NCBI RefSeq assembly: GCF_001433855.1
Contig: NZ_AZCP01000006.1
Coordinates: 84,115-148,114, forward strand
Length of the DNA stretch: 64,000 nucleotides
Direction: 5' to 3'
Origin: Levilactobacillus brevis ATCC 14869 = DSM 20054
GTDB taxonomy: Bacteria; Bacillota; Bacilli; Lactobacillales; Lactobacillaceae
Below the pieces are notes generated by a model. It worked only from the letters and a program-made list of their open reading frames with translations, was not told the origin of the DNA and searched no databases. Of the stretch, positions 32,258-42,532 are shown piece after piece (position 1 is the stretch's first letter; every line of letters starts with the position of its first letter). A program made the position numbers and the translations under genes.

Positions 32258-32350
32258 GAATAAACGCTCCTTTATGATTTCTTACAATTGTACCATGTAT
32301 TATCGCTATCAAACTGATTAATTTAAAATGAAAACGTTTTTTTTCACAAA

Positions 32351-33592
32351 TTAATCCAATTGCGACAAAGGATGGGCACTGGTCAGTTCCTTAACCTGTT
32401 GCCGAACACCGGCTAAGACCGCTTCATCCTCGGGATTTAAGAGCGTTTTGACAATCAGCTGAGCCACTTCACGTGATTCATCTGCGTTGAACCCACGAGT
32501 CGTAATCGCTGGCGTTCCTAAGCGAATACCCGATGTTTTAAATGGACTGAGTGTTTCATTAGGAATCGCTTCTTTATTCGTGGTAATCAAGACACTATCT
32601 AATAATTCTTGTGCTTGTTTGCCGTTTAATGCCGTCTGGGATAAATCTAACGTCATTAAGTGATTATCTGTGCCACCAGAAACGACCCGAACTGTTGGTA
32701 ACTGGCTAAATTCATCAGCCATGGCTTGGGCATTGGTGATAATTTGTTGCGCGTATTCCTTAAAAGCCGGTTGGCTATCTTCAAAGAATGCCGCTGCCTT
32801 TCCTGCAATCACATGTTCTAAAGGTCCCCCCTGAGTTCCCGGGAAAACAGCCGAATTGATCTTTTTCGCATTCTCCGCTTGAGAGAGAATCAGACCGCCA
32901 CGGGGTCCCCGTAACGTCTTATGCGTTGTCGTGGTTACGACATCAGCGATTCCTACTGGACTTGGATGAAGACCAGTCGCCACTAAACCAGCAATATGGG
33001 CCATATCCACCATTAAATAAGCCCCGACTTCATCGGCAATGGATCGGAAAGCTTGCCAATCAATCGTCCGTGAATAGGCTGAAGCCCCTGCCACAATCAA
33101 CTGTGGCTTCACTTTTCGTGCAAGATCCCGAATCATGTCATAATCCAGTAACTCAGTTTCCGGATTCAAGGCATAGCTATAACTGTTGTACAGCTTACCC
33201 GAGAAGTTCACCTTGGCCCCGTGGGTCAAATGTCCACCGGCATCCAACCCCATCCCTAAAATCGTGTCTCCAGGTTTGAGGAAAGCCGCATAGACAGCCT
33301 GGTTGGCCTGTGATCCAGAGTGAGGTTGAACATTGGCATATTCCGCCCCAAATAATTTTTTTGCTCGATCAATGGCTAGTTGTTCCACCACGTCAATATA
33401 CTGCGTGCCGCCGTAGTAGCGCTTCCCGGGATACCCTTCGGCGTACTTATTGGTCAACACGGAGCCTTGAGCTGTTCGCACAGCGTGACTAACAATATTT
33501 TCTGAGGCAATCAACTCAATGGTTTCCTCTTGACGTTGTTCTTCATCAGCAATAGCGCCCCATAACGCTGGATCTTTTTCTTTAAAATTCAA
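32351..33592 (-). CDS. glyA: Serine hydroxymethyltransferase
   Basis: 413 residues. Interconverts serine and glycine with tetrahydrofolate. PLP lysine K225 in [15 protein letters not shown]-terminal [10 protein letters not shown] and [14 protein letters not shown] are diagnostic. The region downstream holds a TGAAAACGTTTTT half-palindrome near 32327 that may be a cre for upp. Confidence 0.98.
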   Translation of the reverse strand: MNFKEKDPALWGAIADEEQRQEETIELIASENIVSHAVRTAQGSVLTNKYAEGYPGKRYYGGTQYIDVVEQLAIDRAKKLFGAEYANVQPHSGSQANQAVYAAFLKPGDTILGMGLDAGGHLTHGAKVNFSGKLYNSYSYALNPETELLDYDMIRDLARKVKPQLIVAGASAYSRTIDWQAFRSIADEVGAYLMVDMAHIAGLVATGLHPSPVGIADVVTTTTHKTLRGPRGGLILSQAENAKKINSAVFPGTQGGPLEHVIAGKAAAFFEDSQPAFKEYAQQIITNAQAMADEFSQLPTVRVVSGGTDNHLMTLDLSQTALNGKQAQELLDSVLITTNKEAIPNETLSPFKTSGIRLGTPAITTRGFNADESREVAQLIVKTLLNPEDEAVLAGVRQQVKELTSAHPLSQLD

Positions 33593-33619
33593 ACGGCGAT
33601 CCCTCCTAGACTGTAGTTG

Positions 33620-33647
33620 GTATTATTTTACCAAACTTTCCAGTCAA
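33620..33647 (-). promoter_or_regulatory. Promoter of glyA
   Basis: TTGACT (33642-33647), 16-bp spacer and TAATAC (33620-33625) on the minus strand. Confidence 0.55.
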
Positions 33648-33672
33648 GTGGGACCGCCGTGCTTACAAATCT

Positions 33673-34689
33673 TTAATTTGTGAAATGCTGTTGTCCGGCC
33701 GACTTATTCAACCGGTTCATGTAGGCCGCGCCTAAGCCCTCAGCCGTGAACCCTTGGGCCAAGATCCCCGTCACGGGTGATTCTAAATCAAAATGCCGTA
33801 GCCCAGCAAATAACCGGTGACTCGCACTGGTTAAATCATGACCAAGTGAGAAAGCCTCGACGTTATCTGGTAGGTTGTGGGCCTGTAAAATCCGGTCGGC
33901 GGCCATCACACCAATCGTCCCTGACTGTTCGCTAGCCCATTGCAGCGCCGCCGTCCAATCTGCTTCATGGTCCACGATGGTGACCTGCGCATTGGGCGCA
34001 TAATGTTTGTACTTCATGCCAGGTGCCTTAGGAACTTCAGTTTTGCCCACCTTATGGTGACTGGATTGAACGGTCCCAATCACGGCAGCCAACTGTTCTT
34101 CCGTCACACCACCTGGCCGTAAGATCGTGGGAATATCCGTCGACATGTCCAATACCGTCGATTCAACACCGACCTTGGTCGGACCATCGTCCAAAATACC
34201 AGCAATTTTGCCATTCAAGTCATGGTATACGTGCTTAGCCAACGTTGGGCTAGGCTTGCCCGAAGTGTTCGCTGACGGTCCAACTAATGGTACTCCGGCT
34301 GCCTTAATCAGTGCCAAAGTGGCCGCGTTATCCGGATTACGGAAAGCAGCCGTGTTGAGTCCACCCGTTACCGCAGAAGACAGCTTCCCTGGTTGTAGCG
34401 CAAAAATCAAGGTTAACGGGCCTGGCCAAAATGCTTTGATCAGCGCCTCAGCCTTATCTGACAACGGTTGGGCAAATGCCTTTACCGTTTCTTCGCCAGT
34501 AACGTGTACAATCAACGGATTGTCGCTTGGCCGGCCTTTGGCTAAGTAGACCTGTTTAACGGCCGCTTCATTGGTTGCATCGGCCCCCAAGCCATAGACG
34601 GTCTCCGTTGGAAAGGCCACTAACTGACCTGCCTGAATGGCAGCCGCTGCCTCAGCAATTTGATCAGTGTTAAATATTTTGGTTTCCAT
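33673..34689 (-). CDS. L-threonylcarbamoyladenylate synthase (Sua5/YwlC type)
   Basis: 338 residues, first step of the universal tRNA modification t6A. The YrdC domain occupies about residues 1-200 with FPTETVYGLGADA, KGRPSDNPLIVH and GPSANTSGKPSPT. A C-terminal Sua5 domain follows with PGMKYKHYAP. The long form is the Sua5/YwlC type, not short TsaC. The exact start is unsure: the ATG at 34689 is preferred, but the best SD (AGGAG) is somewhat far upstream. It is in an operon with prfA and prmC, the usual Firmicutes order. Confidence 0.93.
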   Translation of the reverse strand: METKIFNTDQIAEAAAAIQAGQLVAFPTETVYGLGADATNEAAVKQVYLAKGRPSDNPLIVHVTGEETVKAFAQPLSDKAEALIKAFWPGPLTLIFALQPGKLSSAVTGGLNTAAFRNPDNAATLALIKAAGVPLVGPSANTSGKPSPTLAKHVYHDLNGKIAGILDDGPTKVGVESTVLDMSTDIPTILRPGGVTEEQLAAVIGTVQSSHHKVGKTEVPKAPGMKYKHYAPNAQVTIVDHEADWTAALQWASEQSGTIGVMAADRILQAHNLPDNVEAFSLGHDLTSASHRLFAGLRHFDLESPVTGILAQGFTAEGLGAAYMNRLNKSAGQQHFTN

Positions 34690-34706
34690 CTTATCTCTCA
34701 ACTCTC

Positions 34707-35558
34707 CTATCCCTTTGATGTTAAGTGGACATGGATCATGCGATCATGCCCATTAATATCTGATTTAACGGTCACCTGTGCATCTGGTAACGCCTGTTTA
34801 AAAATCTGTTTCACTGCCGCGCCCTGATGGTACCCAATTTCGGCAAAAAAGTCGCCGGTTGGTACCAAATACGTCGTCAGAACTTGCGCAAAGCGCTGAT
34901 AAAACGCTAGTCCATGATCGGCAGCATACAATGCCTGCTCCGGCTCATAACGTTTCACACTGGTATCCATCTCCGGCATTTCAGTACGATCAATGTATGG
35001 TGGATTAGACACAATGACGTCAAAGCGCTGACCCGTAACTGGCGCCAATAGATCCCCTGTCGCCCACGTCAGTTGTGCGGTGAGGCGTTGCGCATTCTTT
35101 TGCGCAACTGCGATGGCGGCATCCGAAATATCGGTCGCTGTCACCAACCACGTGGGTCGTTCTTTTTTCAAGGTCACGGCAATCGCGCCACTGCCAGTGC
35201 CCACATCAATGACCTTAGCAGTGGACTGCTGAACCACCTGTAGCACCCATTCTACCAATTCTTCCGTTTCTGGTCGGGGAATCAAAGTAGCCGGGGTTAC
35301 CCGAAACTCACGACCATAAAAGGGCGCGTATCCCAGCACGTATTGCGCTGGTTCCCCCGCGCAAACACGAGCAAGTTGCGCCTGGAACGCTTGGGTCTGG
35401 GTTGGTGATAGTGCTTCACGGTAATGCTGCACTAACTCCGTAAACCGCCACTGATTACCTTCCAGCATCAGATACTGGGCCAGTTCAGGGTCTTGTCCGG
35501 CCATCTGCAACTGCTGCTTAGCAGCTTGCAAGATCGCTAACACCGTTTGCTTAGCCAT
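34707..35558 (-). CDS. prmC: Release factor glutamine methyltransferase
   Basis: 283 residues. Methylates the Gln of the GGQ motif in RF1/RF2. The catalytic NPPY motif is in [15 protein letters not shown], and the SAM loop is [15 protein letters not shown]; the helical N-domain precedes it. Overlaps the prfA stop by 8 bp, so the enzyme and its substrate RF1 are translationally coupled. Confidence 0.96.
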   Translation of the reverse strand: MAKQTVLAILQAAKQQLQMAGQDPELAQYLMLEGNQWRFTELVQHYREALSPTQTQAFQAQLARVCAGEPAQYVLGYAPFYGREFRVTPATLIPRPETEELVEWVLQVVQQSTAKVIDVGTGSGAIAVTLKKERPTWLVTATDISDAAIAVAQKNAQRLTAQLTWATGDLLAPVTGQRFDVIVSNPPYIDRTEMPEMDTSVKRYEPEQALYAADHGLAFYQRFAQVLTTYLVPTGDFFAEIGYHQGAAVKQIFKQALPDAQVTVKSDINGHDRMIHVHLTSKG

Positions 35559-36636
35559 TATTCTTTAAGTCTTCAAGCTTAGCGGCCTGGTCAGACACAA
35601 TCAAGGCATCAATAATATCATCTAATTCACCATTCATGATCCGATCCAGCTTGTTCAGTGTCAGCCCAATTCGGTGATCAGTCACCCGGTTTTGTGGATA
35701 GTTATACGTCCGGATTCGTTCAGAACGATCCCCTGTCCCCACTGCCGACTTCCGTTCAGCGTTATAGGCACTTTCTTCTTCTTGCTTGTAGTAATCGTAG
35801 ACCCGCGCCCGCAAAATTTGCATCGCTTTGGCCCGGTTTTGTTGTTGTGACCGTTCGTCTTGCATAGCGACGACAATTCCAGTCGGTAAGTGGGTCATCC
35901 GAACTGCTGATGAGGTCTTGTTAATATGTTGTCCACCAGCACCGGAAGACCGGTAAACATCTGTCCGAATATCTTTAGGATCAATATCAATATCCACGTC
36001 TTCTTCTTCAGGCATGACACCGACCGTCGCGGTACTGGTATGCACTCGACCCGCTGATTCTGTTACGGGAACTCGTTGAACCCGGTGCGCGCCATTCTCA
36101 TACTTCAGCTTGGAATAAACTTTATTCCCGGTAATCATCATAACGATTTCCTTAAAGCCGCCCACTTCAGTCGCATTCTCATCAACCACTTCGATTTGCC
36201 AGCCCTGACGTTCTGCGTACTTGGAGTACATGCTAAAGAGGTCTGCCGCAAATAAGCTGGCTTCGTCGCCACCAGCAGCCCCATGAATTTCCATGATGAT
36301 GTTCTTATCATCGTTAGGATCCTTAGGCAACAGTAAAACTTTGATGTCTTCTTCTAAGGCGGCCTTTTGTGCCGTTAACTCCTTTAATTCATCTTTAATC
36401 ATCGATTCCATATCGGCATCTAACTTGTCACGAAGCATCTCATCATCGTCCGCAATCTGTTGGGTGACATCTTGATACTGATGGTACTTATCGACCGTTT
36501 CTCGTAGTTCTCCCTCTTCTTTAGAGAGGGCCATAAAACGCTGCGTATCTGCAATCACTTCTGGATCACTGATTAACTCATTGAGCTCGTCATACCGGTC
36601 TGCGACCGCCTGCAGCTTATCAAACATTTCATCCAT
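35551..36636 (-). CDS. prfA: Peptide chain release factor 1
   Basis: 361 residues. Recognises UAA and UAG. The catalytic GGQ is in [18 protein letters not shown], and the codon-recognition tripeptide PVT is in [17 protein letters not shown], as in RF1 proteins. N-terminal coiled coil is acidic. RBS GAGG precedes the ATG. A tdk gene lies just upstream in the same direction and a coupled prmC downstream. Confidence 0.98.
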   Translation of the reverse strand: MDEMFDKLQAVADRYDELNELISDPEVIADTQRFMALSKEEGELRETVDKYHQYQDVTQQIADDDEMLRDKLDADMESMIKDELKELTAQKAALEEDIKVLLLPKDPNDDKNIIMEIHGAAGGDEASLFAADLFSMYSKYAERQGWQIEVVDENATEVGGFKEIVMMITGNKVYSKLKYENGAHRVQRVPVTESAGRVHTSTATVGVMPEEEDVDIDIDPKDIRTDVYRSSGAGGQHINKTSSAVRMTHLPTGIVVAMQDERSQQQNRAKAMQILRARVYDYYKQEEESAYNAERKSAVGTGDRSERIRTYNYPQNRVTDHRIGLTLNKLDRIMNGELDDIIDALIVSDQAAKLEDLKNNG

Positions 36637-36656
36637 TTTTTCTTAACCTCGTTTCG

Positions 36657-37241
36657 TTATTTCCCAATCTGATCCAATGGTGGGTTGAAATAGTGGCGAC
36701 GACAAACGGGGTAATAGGCTTCATTACCACCAATTTGCACTTGTTCGCCCTCGTACACGGGTTGGTCATTGTGAAAGCGCAAATTCATAATCGCTTTTTT
36801 GGTGCAGAACCAGCAAATCGTCTTCATTTCTTCTATTTTATCTGCGTACAACAACAGGTATTTGGAACCTTCGAATAATTCGTTACGAAAATCGTTCTTT
36901 AAACCAAACGTCATAACCGGAATCTTCAGCTCATCAACCACCTTGGCCAACTGAAACACATGTGCTTTGGTCAAAAACTGCGCCTCATCAATTAATACGC
37001 AGTTCGCTTGGGCATCAATACGTTGAATTTCTTCAAAGAGATCCGTGTCTTGAAAAATAGGATGTGCTTGCCGTTTTAGTCCAATTCGACTGGCGATGTA
37101 ACCGACCTCATCACGGGTATCTAATCCACTGGTCATGATGATCACTCGCTTATGTTGTTCCTCATAGTTATGGGCGACCTTTAAGATTTCAATGGTCTTC
37201 CCGCTATTCATTGCACCATACCGAAAAAATAGCTGCGCCAC
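36657..37241 (-). CDS. tdk: Thymidine kinase
   Basis: 194 residues, type II thymidine kinase. P-loop [21 protein letters not shown], and a zinc site CWFCTKKA...YYPVCRRHY. Start GTG at 37241 with AAGGTGGGAG upstream; the longer frame begins with unconserved sequence. TATAAT (37273-37278, minus strand) is the probable -10. Divergent from murT. Confidence 0.96.
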   Translation of the reverse strand: MAQLFFRYGAMNSGKTIEILKVAHNYEEQHKRVIIMTSGLDTRDEVGYIASRIGLKRQAHPIFQDTDLFEEIQRIDAQANCVLIDEAQFLTKAHVFQLAKVVDELKIPVMTFGLKNDFRNELFEGSKYLLLYADKIEEMKTICWFCTKKAIMNLRFHNDQPVYEGEQVQIGGNEAYYPVCRRHYFNPPLDQIGK

Positions 37242-37373
37242 GTTACTCCCACCTTTTTGACAGTTTCTATCTATTATAGCTGATTGCCCCGGAAAATTCG
37301 ACCGTCCAACCAGCAAACTTTCTTAGCGATTTGGCAAAGTTCAAGCGCTAGACTCCCCTAATGGCCGAAAAAA

Positions 37374-37382
37374 TGCTAAAAT
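37374..37382 (+). promoter_or_regulatory. Extended -10 promoter of murT-gatD
   Basis: TGCTAAAAT, 65 bp before the murT ATG; no good -35 is seen. Confidence 0.5.
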
Positions 37383-37446
37383 TAAGGCTTGAATATTAAG
37401 GAACCCGACATTAAAAAAATTGTCGCAATTAAGGAGCGAAAAGTTC

Positions 37447-38796
37447 ATGTCATTTAGAAGCGGCGTTGCCACCTTCGCGGGGAAATCCTCTTACTGGTTT
37501 CTCCATACCTTTCTTCACGGAGGAAGTTCTCTTCCCGGAAAAATTACGTTAAAGCTTGATCCGAATATTTTACGCACACTAGGTGCCAAATACGATGTCA
37601 TCGTTATTACCGGGACTAACGGTAAGACGCTAACAACGGCTCTGACCGTTTCGGTCCTCCACGAAAAGTACCCGGCCATTTTAACGAACCCCACCGGGTC
37701 CAACATGGAACAAGGGATCGTTACCACCTTTTTGAACGCCAAGAACCCCAAGACGGGGCGTCCGTTGGCTGTCTTGGAAGTCGATGAAGCCAACGTAATC
37801 AAAGTCACACATTACATTGAACCTAAAGCCTTTGTCTTCACCAATATTTTCCGTGATCAAATGGATCGTTACGGTGAAATCTACACGACCTACCAAAAAA
37901 TCTTGGACGGAGTGGCTTTGGCCCCTAAAGCAACGATTATTGCCAATGGCGATTCCCCCATTTTCAACTCCAAGGAACTCCCGAACCCAATTCAATACTA
38001 CGGGTTTGATAATGAACCTGACACTGACATGAAAGCCAAGCCCAATACAGATGGCGTTTTATGCCCCGTCTGTCAGCATATTTTACATTACCACTCCTTG
38101 ACCTACAGTAACCAAGGAAAGTACTTCTGTCCCAACTGTGGCTTTGCCCGTCCAGAGCTTACTTATCGGTTAACCGCACTGGGCGAACAGACCCCCACTT
38201 CATCTCACTTTGATGTTGATGGTCATCCATTCACCATTCAGGTTGGTGGTACCTATAACATCTACAATGCACTGGCAGCATACGCTGTTGGCCGCTTTAT
38301 GGGCGTGGCTCCGGAACAAATTGCTCACGCCTTTACAGCAAATGAACGGGTCTTCGGTCGGCAGGAAGTCATCAATGTGGGCGACAAACGAGTCACCATT
38401 ATTTTAGTGAAGAATCCAGTGGGTCTCGATCAGGTCTTACACATGATTGGCACCGATAAAGAACAATTCTCATTTGTCGCCCTGTTGAATGCGAACTACG
38501 CGGATGGTATTGATACCAGTTGGATTTGGGACGGCGATTTCGAACAGTTAACGGCGCTTGACATTCCTACGTTCATTACCGGTGGTGAGCGTTATAAAGA
38601 TATTACCTTCCGCTTAAAGGTGGCCGGCGTCCCCGACGACCAGCACATTGTGGAACCCGATTTGGAAAAAGTCGTCGACCGTATCACGGACTTACCGACG
38701 GAACGGGTCTACGTTCTTGCAACTTATACAGCCATGTTACAGTTGCGTAAGATTTTAGCCACCAAAGGCTACATTAAGGAGGGATTTGGCGCATGA
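37447..38796 (+). CDS. murT: Lipid II isoglutaminyl synthase, MurT subunit
   Basis: 449 residues, Mur ligase fold. ATP loop GTNGKT at 56-61, and a four-Cys zinc ribbon inserted in the middle domain (LCPVCQ...YFCPNCGFA), the hallmark of MurT. With GatD it amidates the alpha-carboxyl of D-Glu in lipid II to D-isoglutamine, important for crosslinking. The ATG at 37447 follows AAGGAG; an upstream TTG is less likely. Overlaps gatD by 4 bp. Confidence 0.96.
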   Translation: MSFRSGVATFAGKSSYWFLHTFLHGGSSLPGKITLKLDPNILRTLGAKYDVIVITGTNGKTLTTALTVSVLHEKYPAILTNPTGSNMEQGIVTTFLNAKNPKTGRPLAVLEVDEANVIKVTHYIEPKAFVFTNIFRDQMDRYGEIYTTYQKILDGVALAPKATIIANGDSPIFNSKELPNPIQYYGFDNEPDTDMKAKPNTDGVLCPVCQHILHYHSLTYSNQGKYFCPNCGFARPELTYRLTALGEQTPTSSHFDVDGHPFTIQVGGTYNIYNALAAYAVGRFMGVAPEQIAHAFTANERVFGRQEVINVGDKRVTIILVKNPVGLDQVLHMIGTDKEQFSFVALLNANYADGIDTSWIWDGDFEQLTALDIPTFITGGERYKDITFRLKVAGVPDDQHIVEPDLEKVVDRITDLPTERVYVLATYTAMLQLRKILATKGYIKEGFGA

Positions 38797-39497
38797 GTAC
38801 TCATTTAACCATTGCTCACCTCTATGGTGATCTGATGAATACGTACGGTGATGCTGGTAATATTTTGGCGCTTAATTACTATGCCAAACAAATGGACGTC
38901 ACCTTAGATGCTAAAGTTGTCAGTTTAGAAGAAGACTTCAAGGCAGCAGATTACGACATGGTCTTGTTTGGTGGCGGCCAGGACTTTGAACAAACCATCG
39001 TGGCCCAAGACATCCAAACTAAAAAAGCTGAATTGATTAAGTTTATCGAAGATGACGGGCCAGTACTAGCCATTTGCGGTGGTTTCCAATTATTGGGTCA
39101 CTACTACATTGGTGCTAATGGTGAAAAGCTCCCCGGAATTGGTGCCTTAGATCATTACACCCTTGATCAGGATAATAACCGATTTATCGGTGATATTGAA
39201 ATTAAGAATGCCGAAACTGGTGAAATTTACCATGGCTTTGAGAATCATCAAGGCCGGACTTTCTTGGGCAAGGGTGAACGACCATTAGGAAACGTGATCA
39301 CGGGTAAGGGCAATAACGGTGAAGACGGTACCGAAGGCGCTATTTACAAGAACGTCTATTGTTCTTACTTCCATGGCCCCATCTTGACACGCAACGGTGA
39401 GATTGCCAAACACCTGTTGTTAGCAGCGCTTCGCCGAAAATACCCAGAGGCTGATTTCACAACCCAAGCCGCACTTCCAATCCCGGCAACTTTCTAA
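38793..39497 (+). CDS. gatD: Lipid II isoglutaminyl synthase, GatD glutaminase subunit
   Basis: 234 residues, class I glutamine amidotransferase-like fold of the CobB/CobQ type. Catalytic Cys C95 in [10 protein letters not shown] and the His in YFHGPIL. Supplies ammonia to MurT. The ATG overlaps the murT stop (ATGA), showing coupling in the same operon. A bidirectional terminator follows. Confidence 0.96.
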   Translation: MSTHLTIAHLYGDLMNTYGDAGNILALNYYAKQMDVTLDAKVVSLEEDFKAADYDMVLFGGGQDFEQTIVAQDIQTKKAELIKFIEDDGPVLAICGGFQLLGHYYIGANGEKLPGIGALDHYTLDQDNNRFIGDIEIKNAETGEIYHGFENHQGRTFLGKGERPLGNVITGKGNNGEDGTEGAIYKNVYCSYFHGPILTRNGEIAKHLLLAALRRKYPEADFTTQAALPIPATF

Positions 39498-39503
39498 AGA
39501 TAT

Positions 39504-39546
39504 AAAAAACGATGTGTCCACCCTACTCGTGGAGACATCGTTTTTA
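39504..39546. terminator. Bidirectional terminator after gatD
   Basis: AAAACGATGT.TCCAC and its complement (one mismatch) with A and T runs on the two sides, between convergent genes. Confidence 0.85.
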
Positions 39547-39552
39547 ATCGGT

Positions 39553-40572
39553 TTATTGTCGACTTTTCTCAGCTAAATAAGTGCTAATCACCGCATTTCG
39601 TTGATCCAAATAAGGCTCGTTAGGTGCTATCGGATGCACACGATTCGTTAAGAAAACCATGGCTTGTTGCATCAGTGGGTCAATGACCAGATACGTTCCC
39701 GTAAAGCCCGAATGCCAAATGACTCGGTGAGCAGTTGGCCACTGCGCTGTGGTTAATGCCCAGCCCAATGAGCGACCAGCCTGGTGGGTCGGTGTCCAAT
39801 CGCTCAGTAAGTGGTGAACCCACTGCGGCGGCAAGACCGTTGCGGCCGCTTCTGGTCGTAAGTAGGCCTGACAAAATCGGGTCAAATCGGCAACGGTACT
39901 AAACAGCCCCGCTGACCCACACCGGCGTTGTAGCACCAACCCTTTGGGATCATGAACCATCCCACGAATCACGCCCCGCTCAGCTGTTATTGCTGTTGGA
40001 ACACACTGTTCAGCATTGGTTGGTGTAAACGTGCTGTGCTGCATGCCCAAAGGCGTCAAAACTCGTTGCTGGGCAACCGCTTGAATGGGTTGTTGGAGAA
40101 TCTGCTCGACAATCCAGCCTAAAAAAATATAGTTCACATCGGCGTAAACCATCTGCCGATTGAATGTGGGACCAACGTGTAACTGCAATAAAGCCGCCGT
40201 TAATTCCGGGGCAGCTAACTGATCGCGATGGGGAATATACCCAGTGATCCCGGAGGTATGGGTTAATAGATGCTGAATGGTGACGCGTGAATCTTGCCAT
40301 TGGGGTAACCAATCAGACACCGAATCTGTCAAATGTAGCCGTCCTTGTGCTAACAACTGTAAGACGACACTCAAGGTTCCCACCACTTTGGTTAGGGACG
40401 CTACATCGTATAACATTCCGGGACGTAATGGCTCCGCTTGGGGCACCAATGCTGCCTGACCGATGACCCCCGTTTCTACACGATCACCATCAATAAAGCT
40501 ATAGCTGACGCCCGGAACCACGCCGTCCGTTACTAGCCGGTGCAACGCCAGTTTTGTTTGTGGATAAGTCAC
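39553..40572 (-). CDS. Serine hydrolase of the class C beta-lactamase / esterase fold
   Basis: 339 residues, no signal peptide. Catalytic SxxK is SLTK (about 59-62) in MLYDVASLTKVVGTL, and the Tyr motif is YADVNYIFLG. LLTHTSGITGY is also typical. Family members are D,D-peptidases, beta-lactamases or cytoplasmic esterases; the absence of a signal suggests the last, but the substrate is unknown. GTG start with AAAGGGGTGAGG. Single-gene unit between the ABC operon and gatD. Confidence 0.88.
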   Translation of the reverse strand: MTYPQTKLALHRLVTDGVVPGVSYSFIDGDRVETGVIGQAALVPQAEPLRPGMLYDVASLTKVVGTLSVVLQLLAQGRLHLTDSVSDWLPQWQDSRVTIQHLLTHTSGITGYIPHRDQLAAPELTAALLQLHVGPTFNRQMVYADVNYIFLGWIVEQILQQPIQAVAQQRVLTPLGMQHSTFTPTNAEQCVPTAITAERGVIRGMVHDPKGLVLQRRCGSAGLFSTVADLTRFCQAYLRPEAAATVLPPQWVHHLLSDWTPTHQAGRSLGWALTTAQWPTAHRVIWHSGFTGTYLVIDPLMQQAMVFLTNRVHPIAPNEPYLDQRNAVISTYLAEKSRQ

Positions 40573-40637
40573 GCCCTCACCCCTTTCTACTTGTCACCCA
40601 TTGTACCCATCTTTCTTGCCCCCATGCAACTCGCGAG

Positions 40638-40688
40638 ATTAAAAAAGATTAGCCATCACGTCATCCGCGATCAAGGCTAATCTTTTTA
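40638..40688 (-). terminator. Terminator after the ABC exporter operon
   Basis: A perfect 13-bp stem AAAAAGATTAGCC / GGCTAATCTTTTT with a 20-nt loop, T-rich on both ends. Confidence 0.85.
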
Positions 40689-40690
40689 TT

Positions 40691-42532
40691 TTATGCTAAG
40701 TTGTTTCCAGAGAATTGACTGTTGTACAAATCAGCGTAGAACCCATTTGCAGCTAACAAGCTATCATGATTCCCCGTCTCAACGATGTGCCCATGGTTCA
40801 TGACCACAATATTTTCAGCATTTTGAATGGTTGATAAGCGGTGTGCGACAACAAAGCTTGTCCGACCCGCTAATAAGCGTTGCATCGCGTGCTGAATCAG
40901 CATTTCCGTCCGCGTATCAACTGAACTAGTCGCCTCATCCAAAATTAAAACATCTGGATCGGCCACAAATGCCCGTGCAATGGTTAATAACTGTCGTTGT
41001 CCTTGTGAAATATTGGTTGCTGCTTCATTCAAGACCGTCTCATAACCTTCTGGTAATTGACGAATGAACGTATCGGCATGGGCGGCCTTGGCTGCCGCAT
41101 AAACCTCATCATCCGTTGCATCTTCTCGACCATACTTAATATTGTCAAAGATACTCCCCGTGAAGAGCCATGTATCTTGTAAGACCATGGCAAAGTGACG
41201 CCGTAATTCCGGTCGACTAACCGACTGCGTATTTTGACCCCGATATTTAATTTCCCCAGAACGAACATCATAGAAGCGCTCCAGTAAATTAATAATCGTC
41301 GTCTTTCCGGCACCAGTTGGCCCGACAATGGCCACCATCTCGCCCGGTTTAACTTTCAAGTTAAAGTCTGCAATCAGCGGATTAGCTGGAACGTACTGGA
41401 AAGCTACATCGTTGAACTCAATCACATTGCCATTGGCCGCAGTGGCTTCTGGTAGGGTTCCCGTAGCTTCCGTCGACATATCCGTTTCATCCAGCACCGC
41501 GAAAATCCGCTCGGCTGATGCAATGGTGGCTTGGATCGTATTGGTCAAGTTAGCCATTTGCGTAATCGGTTGTGAAAACTGGTTGGTATACTGCAAGAAC
41601 GCTTGCACGTTCCCCAAGCTAACCGTCCCGTTAGCAACTTGAATCCCACCGATAACTGCTACAGCTAAATAATCCAAGTTTTTAACAAAGTTCATCAACG
41701 GAAAAATTAAGCTAGAAACAAACTGTGCTTTCCAAGCAGAACGGTAGTATTTGTTGTTATGCTCTTCAAACTCTGCTTGAGCCTCGGCCTCTTGATTAAA
41801 CGTCTTCACAACTGTATGTCCAGCATAAGTTTCTTCGACTGTGTCATTTAACAAGCCTAGGTTCTTCTGTTGACTGGCAAAGAATCGCTGAGATCTAGGC
41901 GCTACGATCATGACAACAACCAGACTCAAAGGCACTGAAATCAAGGCCACCAACGTTAACCAGCCGCTAATGGTGAGCATCATATAGAGCACACCGAAGA
42001 ACGTCAGAACACTGGTTACCATTTGTGAGAGCGTCTGCTGCAGCGTCCCACCAATGTTATCCATATCATTCGCCATCCGTGACATCAAGTCACCGTTGCT
42101 ATGTGTATCATAATAACTGATCGGTAGACGCTGCATCTTTTGTTTCAAATCTCGCCGTAGTCGGTAAACGACTCGCTGCGAGATCCAGCTCATAATCAGC
42201 TGTTGCACAATCCCGAAGATTGCCGCACCAGCATACATCACGCCAACCACCACTAAGATATGACCAATCTTGCCAAAATCAATTGGTAGACTGTGAATCC
42301 CAATGCCGGCCTTCAATTGCGCCTGACCTTTCATCACACCTTTAAAGAGTTCAGTCGTAGCCTGGCCCAAAATTTTAGGCGTTCTAATCTGTAAAACAAC
42401 CGAGACAATCGCAAAAATTAACACGACAAAAATCCCAGGAAGCCAGCGCTTCATGTACCGAAATAACCGACCCGTCGTTTTCCAAAAGTTCTGTGGCCGC
42501 TGTTTAGTTGCGGACCCACGTCCATTACGCAT
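40691..42532 (-). CDS. ABC exporter half-transporter, canonical catalytic NBD
   Basis: 613 residues: six-helix membrane domain (about 40-330) fused to a nucleotide-binding domain. Walker A is GPTGAGKTT and Walker B LILDEATSSVD with the catalytic Glu. The signature is ISQGQ instead of LSGGQ. This pairs with the degenerate partner gene upstream: a heterodimeric exporter of the LmrCD/BmrCD/YheHI type, usually drug or lipid efflux. The ATG at 42532 overlaps the upstream stop by 8 bp and has AAAGGGGG upstream. Substrate unknown. Confidence 0.92.
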   Translation of the reverse strand: MRNGRGSATKQRPQNFWKTTGRLFRYMKRWLPGIFVVLIFAIVSVVLQIRTPKILGQATTELFKGVMKGQAQLKAGIGIHSLPIDFGKIGHILVVVGVMYAGAAIFGIVQQLIMSWISQRVVYRLRRDLKQKMQRLPISYYDTHSNGDLMSRMANDMDNIGGTLQQTLSQMVTSVLTFFGVLYMMLTISGWLTLVALISVPLSLVVVMIVAPRSQRFFASQQKNLGLLNDTVEETYAGHTVVKTFNQEAEAQAEFEEHNNKYYRSAWKAQFVSSLIFPLMNFVKNLDYLAVAVIGGIQVANGTVSLGNVQAFLQYTNQFSQPITQMANLTNTIQATIASAERIFAVLDETDMSTEATGTLPEATAANGNVIEFNDVAFQYVPANPLIADFNLKVKPGEMVAIVGPTGAGKTTIINLLERFYDVRSGEIKYRGQNTQSVSRPELRRHFAMVLQDTWLFTGSIFDNIKYGREDATDDEVYAAAKAAHADTFIRQLPEGYETVLNEAATNISQGQRQLLTIARAFVADPDVLILDEATSSVDTRTEMLIQHAMQRLLAGRTSFVVAHRLSTIQNAENIVVMNHGHIVETGNHDSLLAANGFYADLYNSQFSGNNLA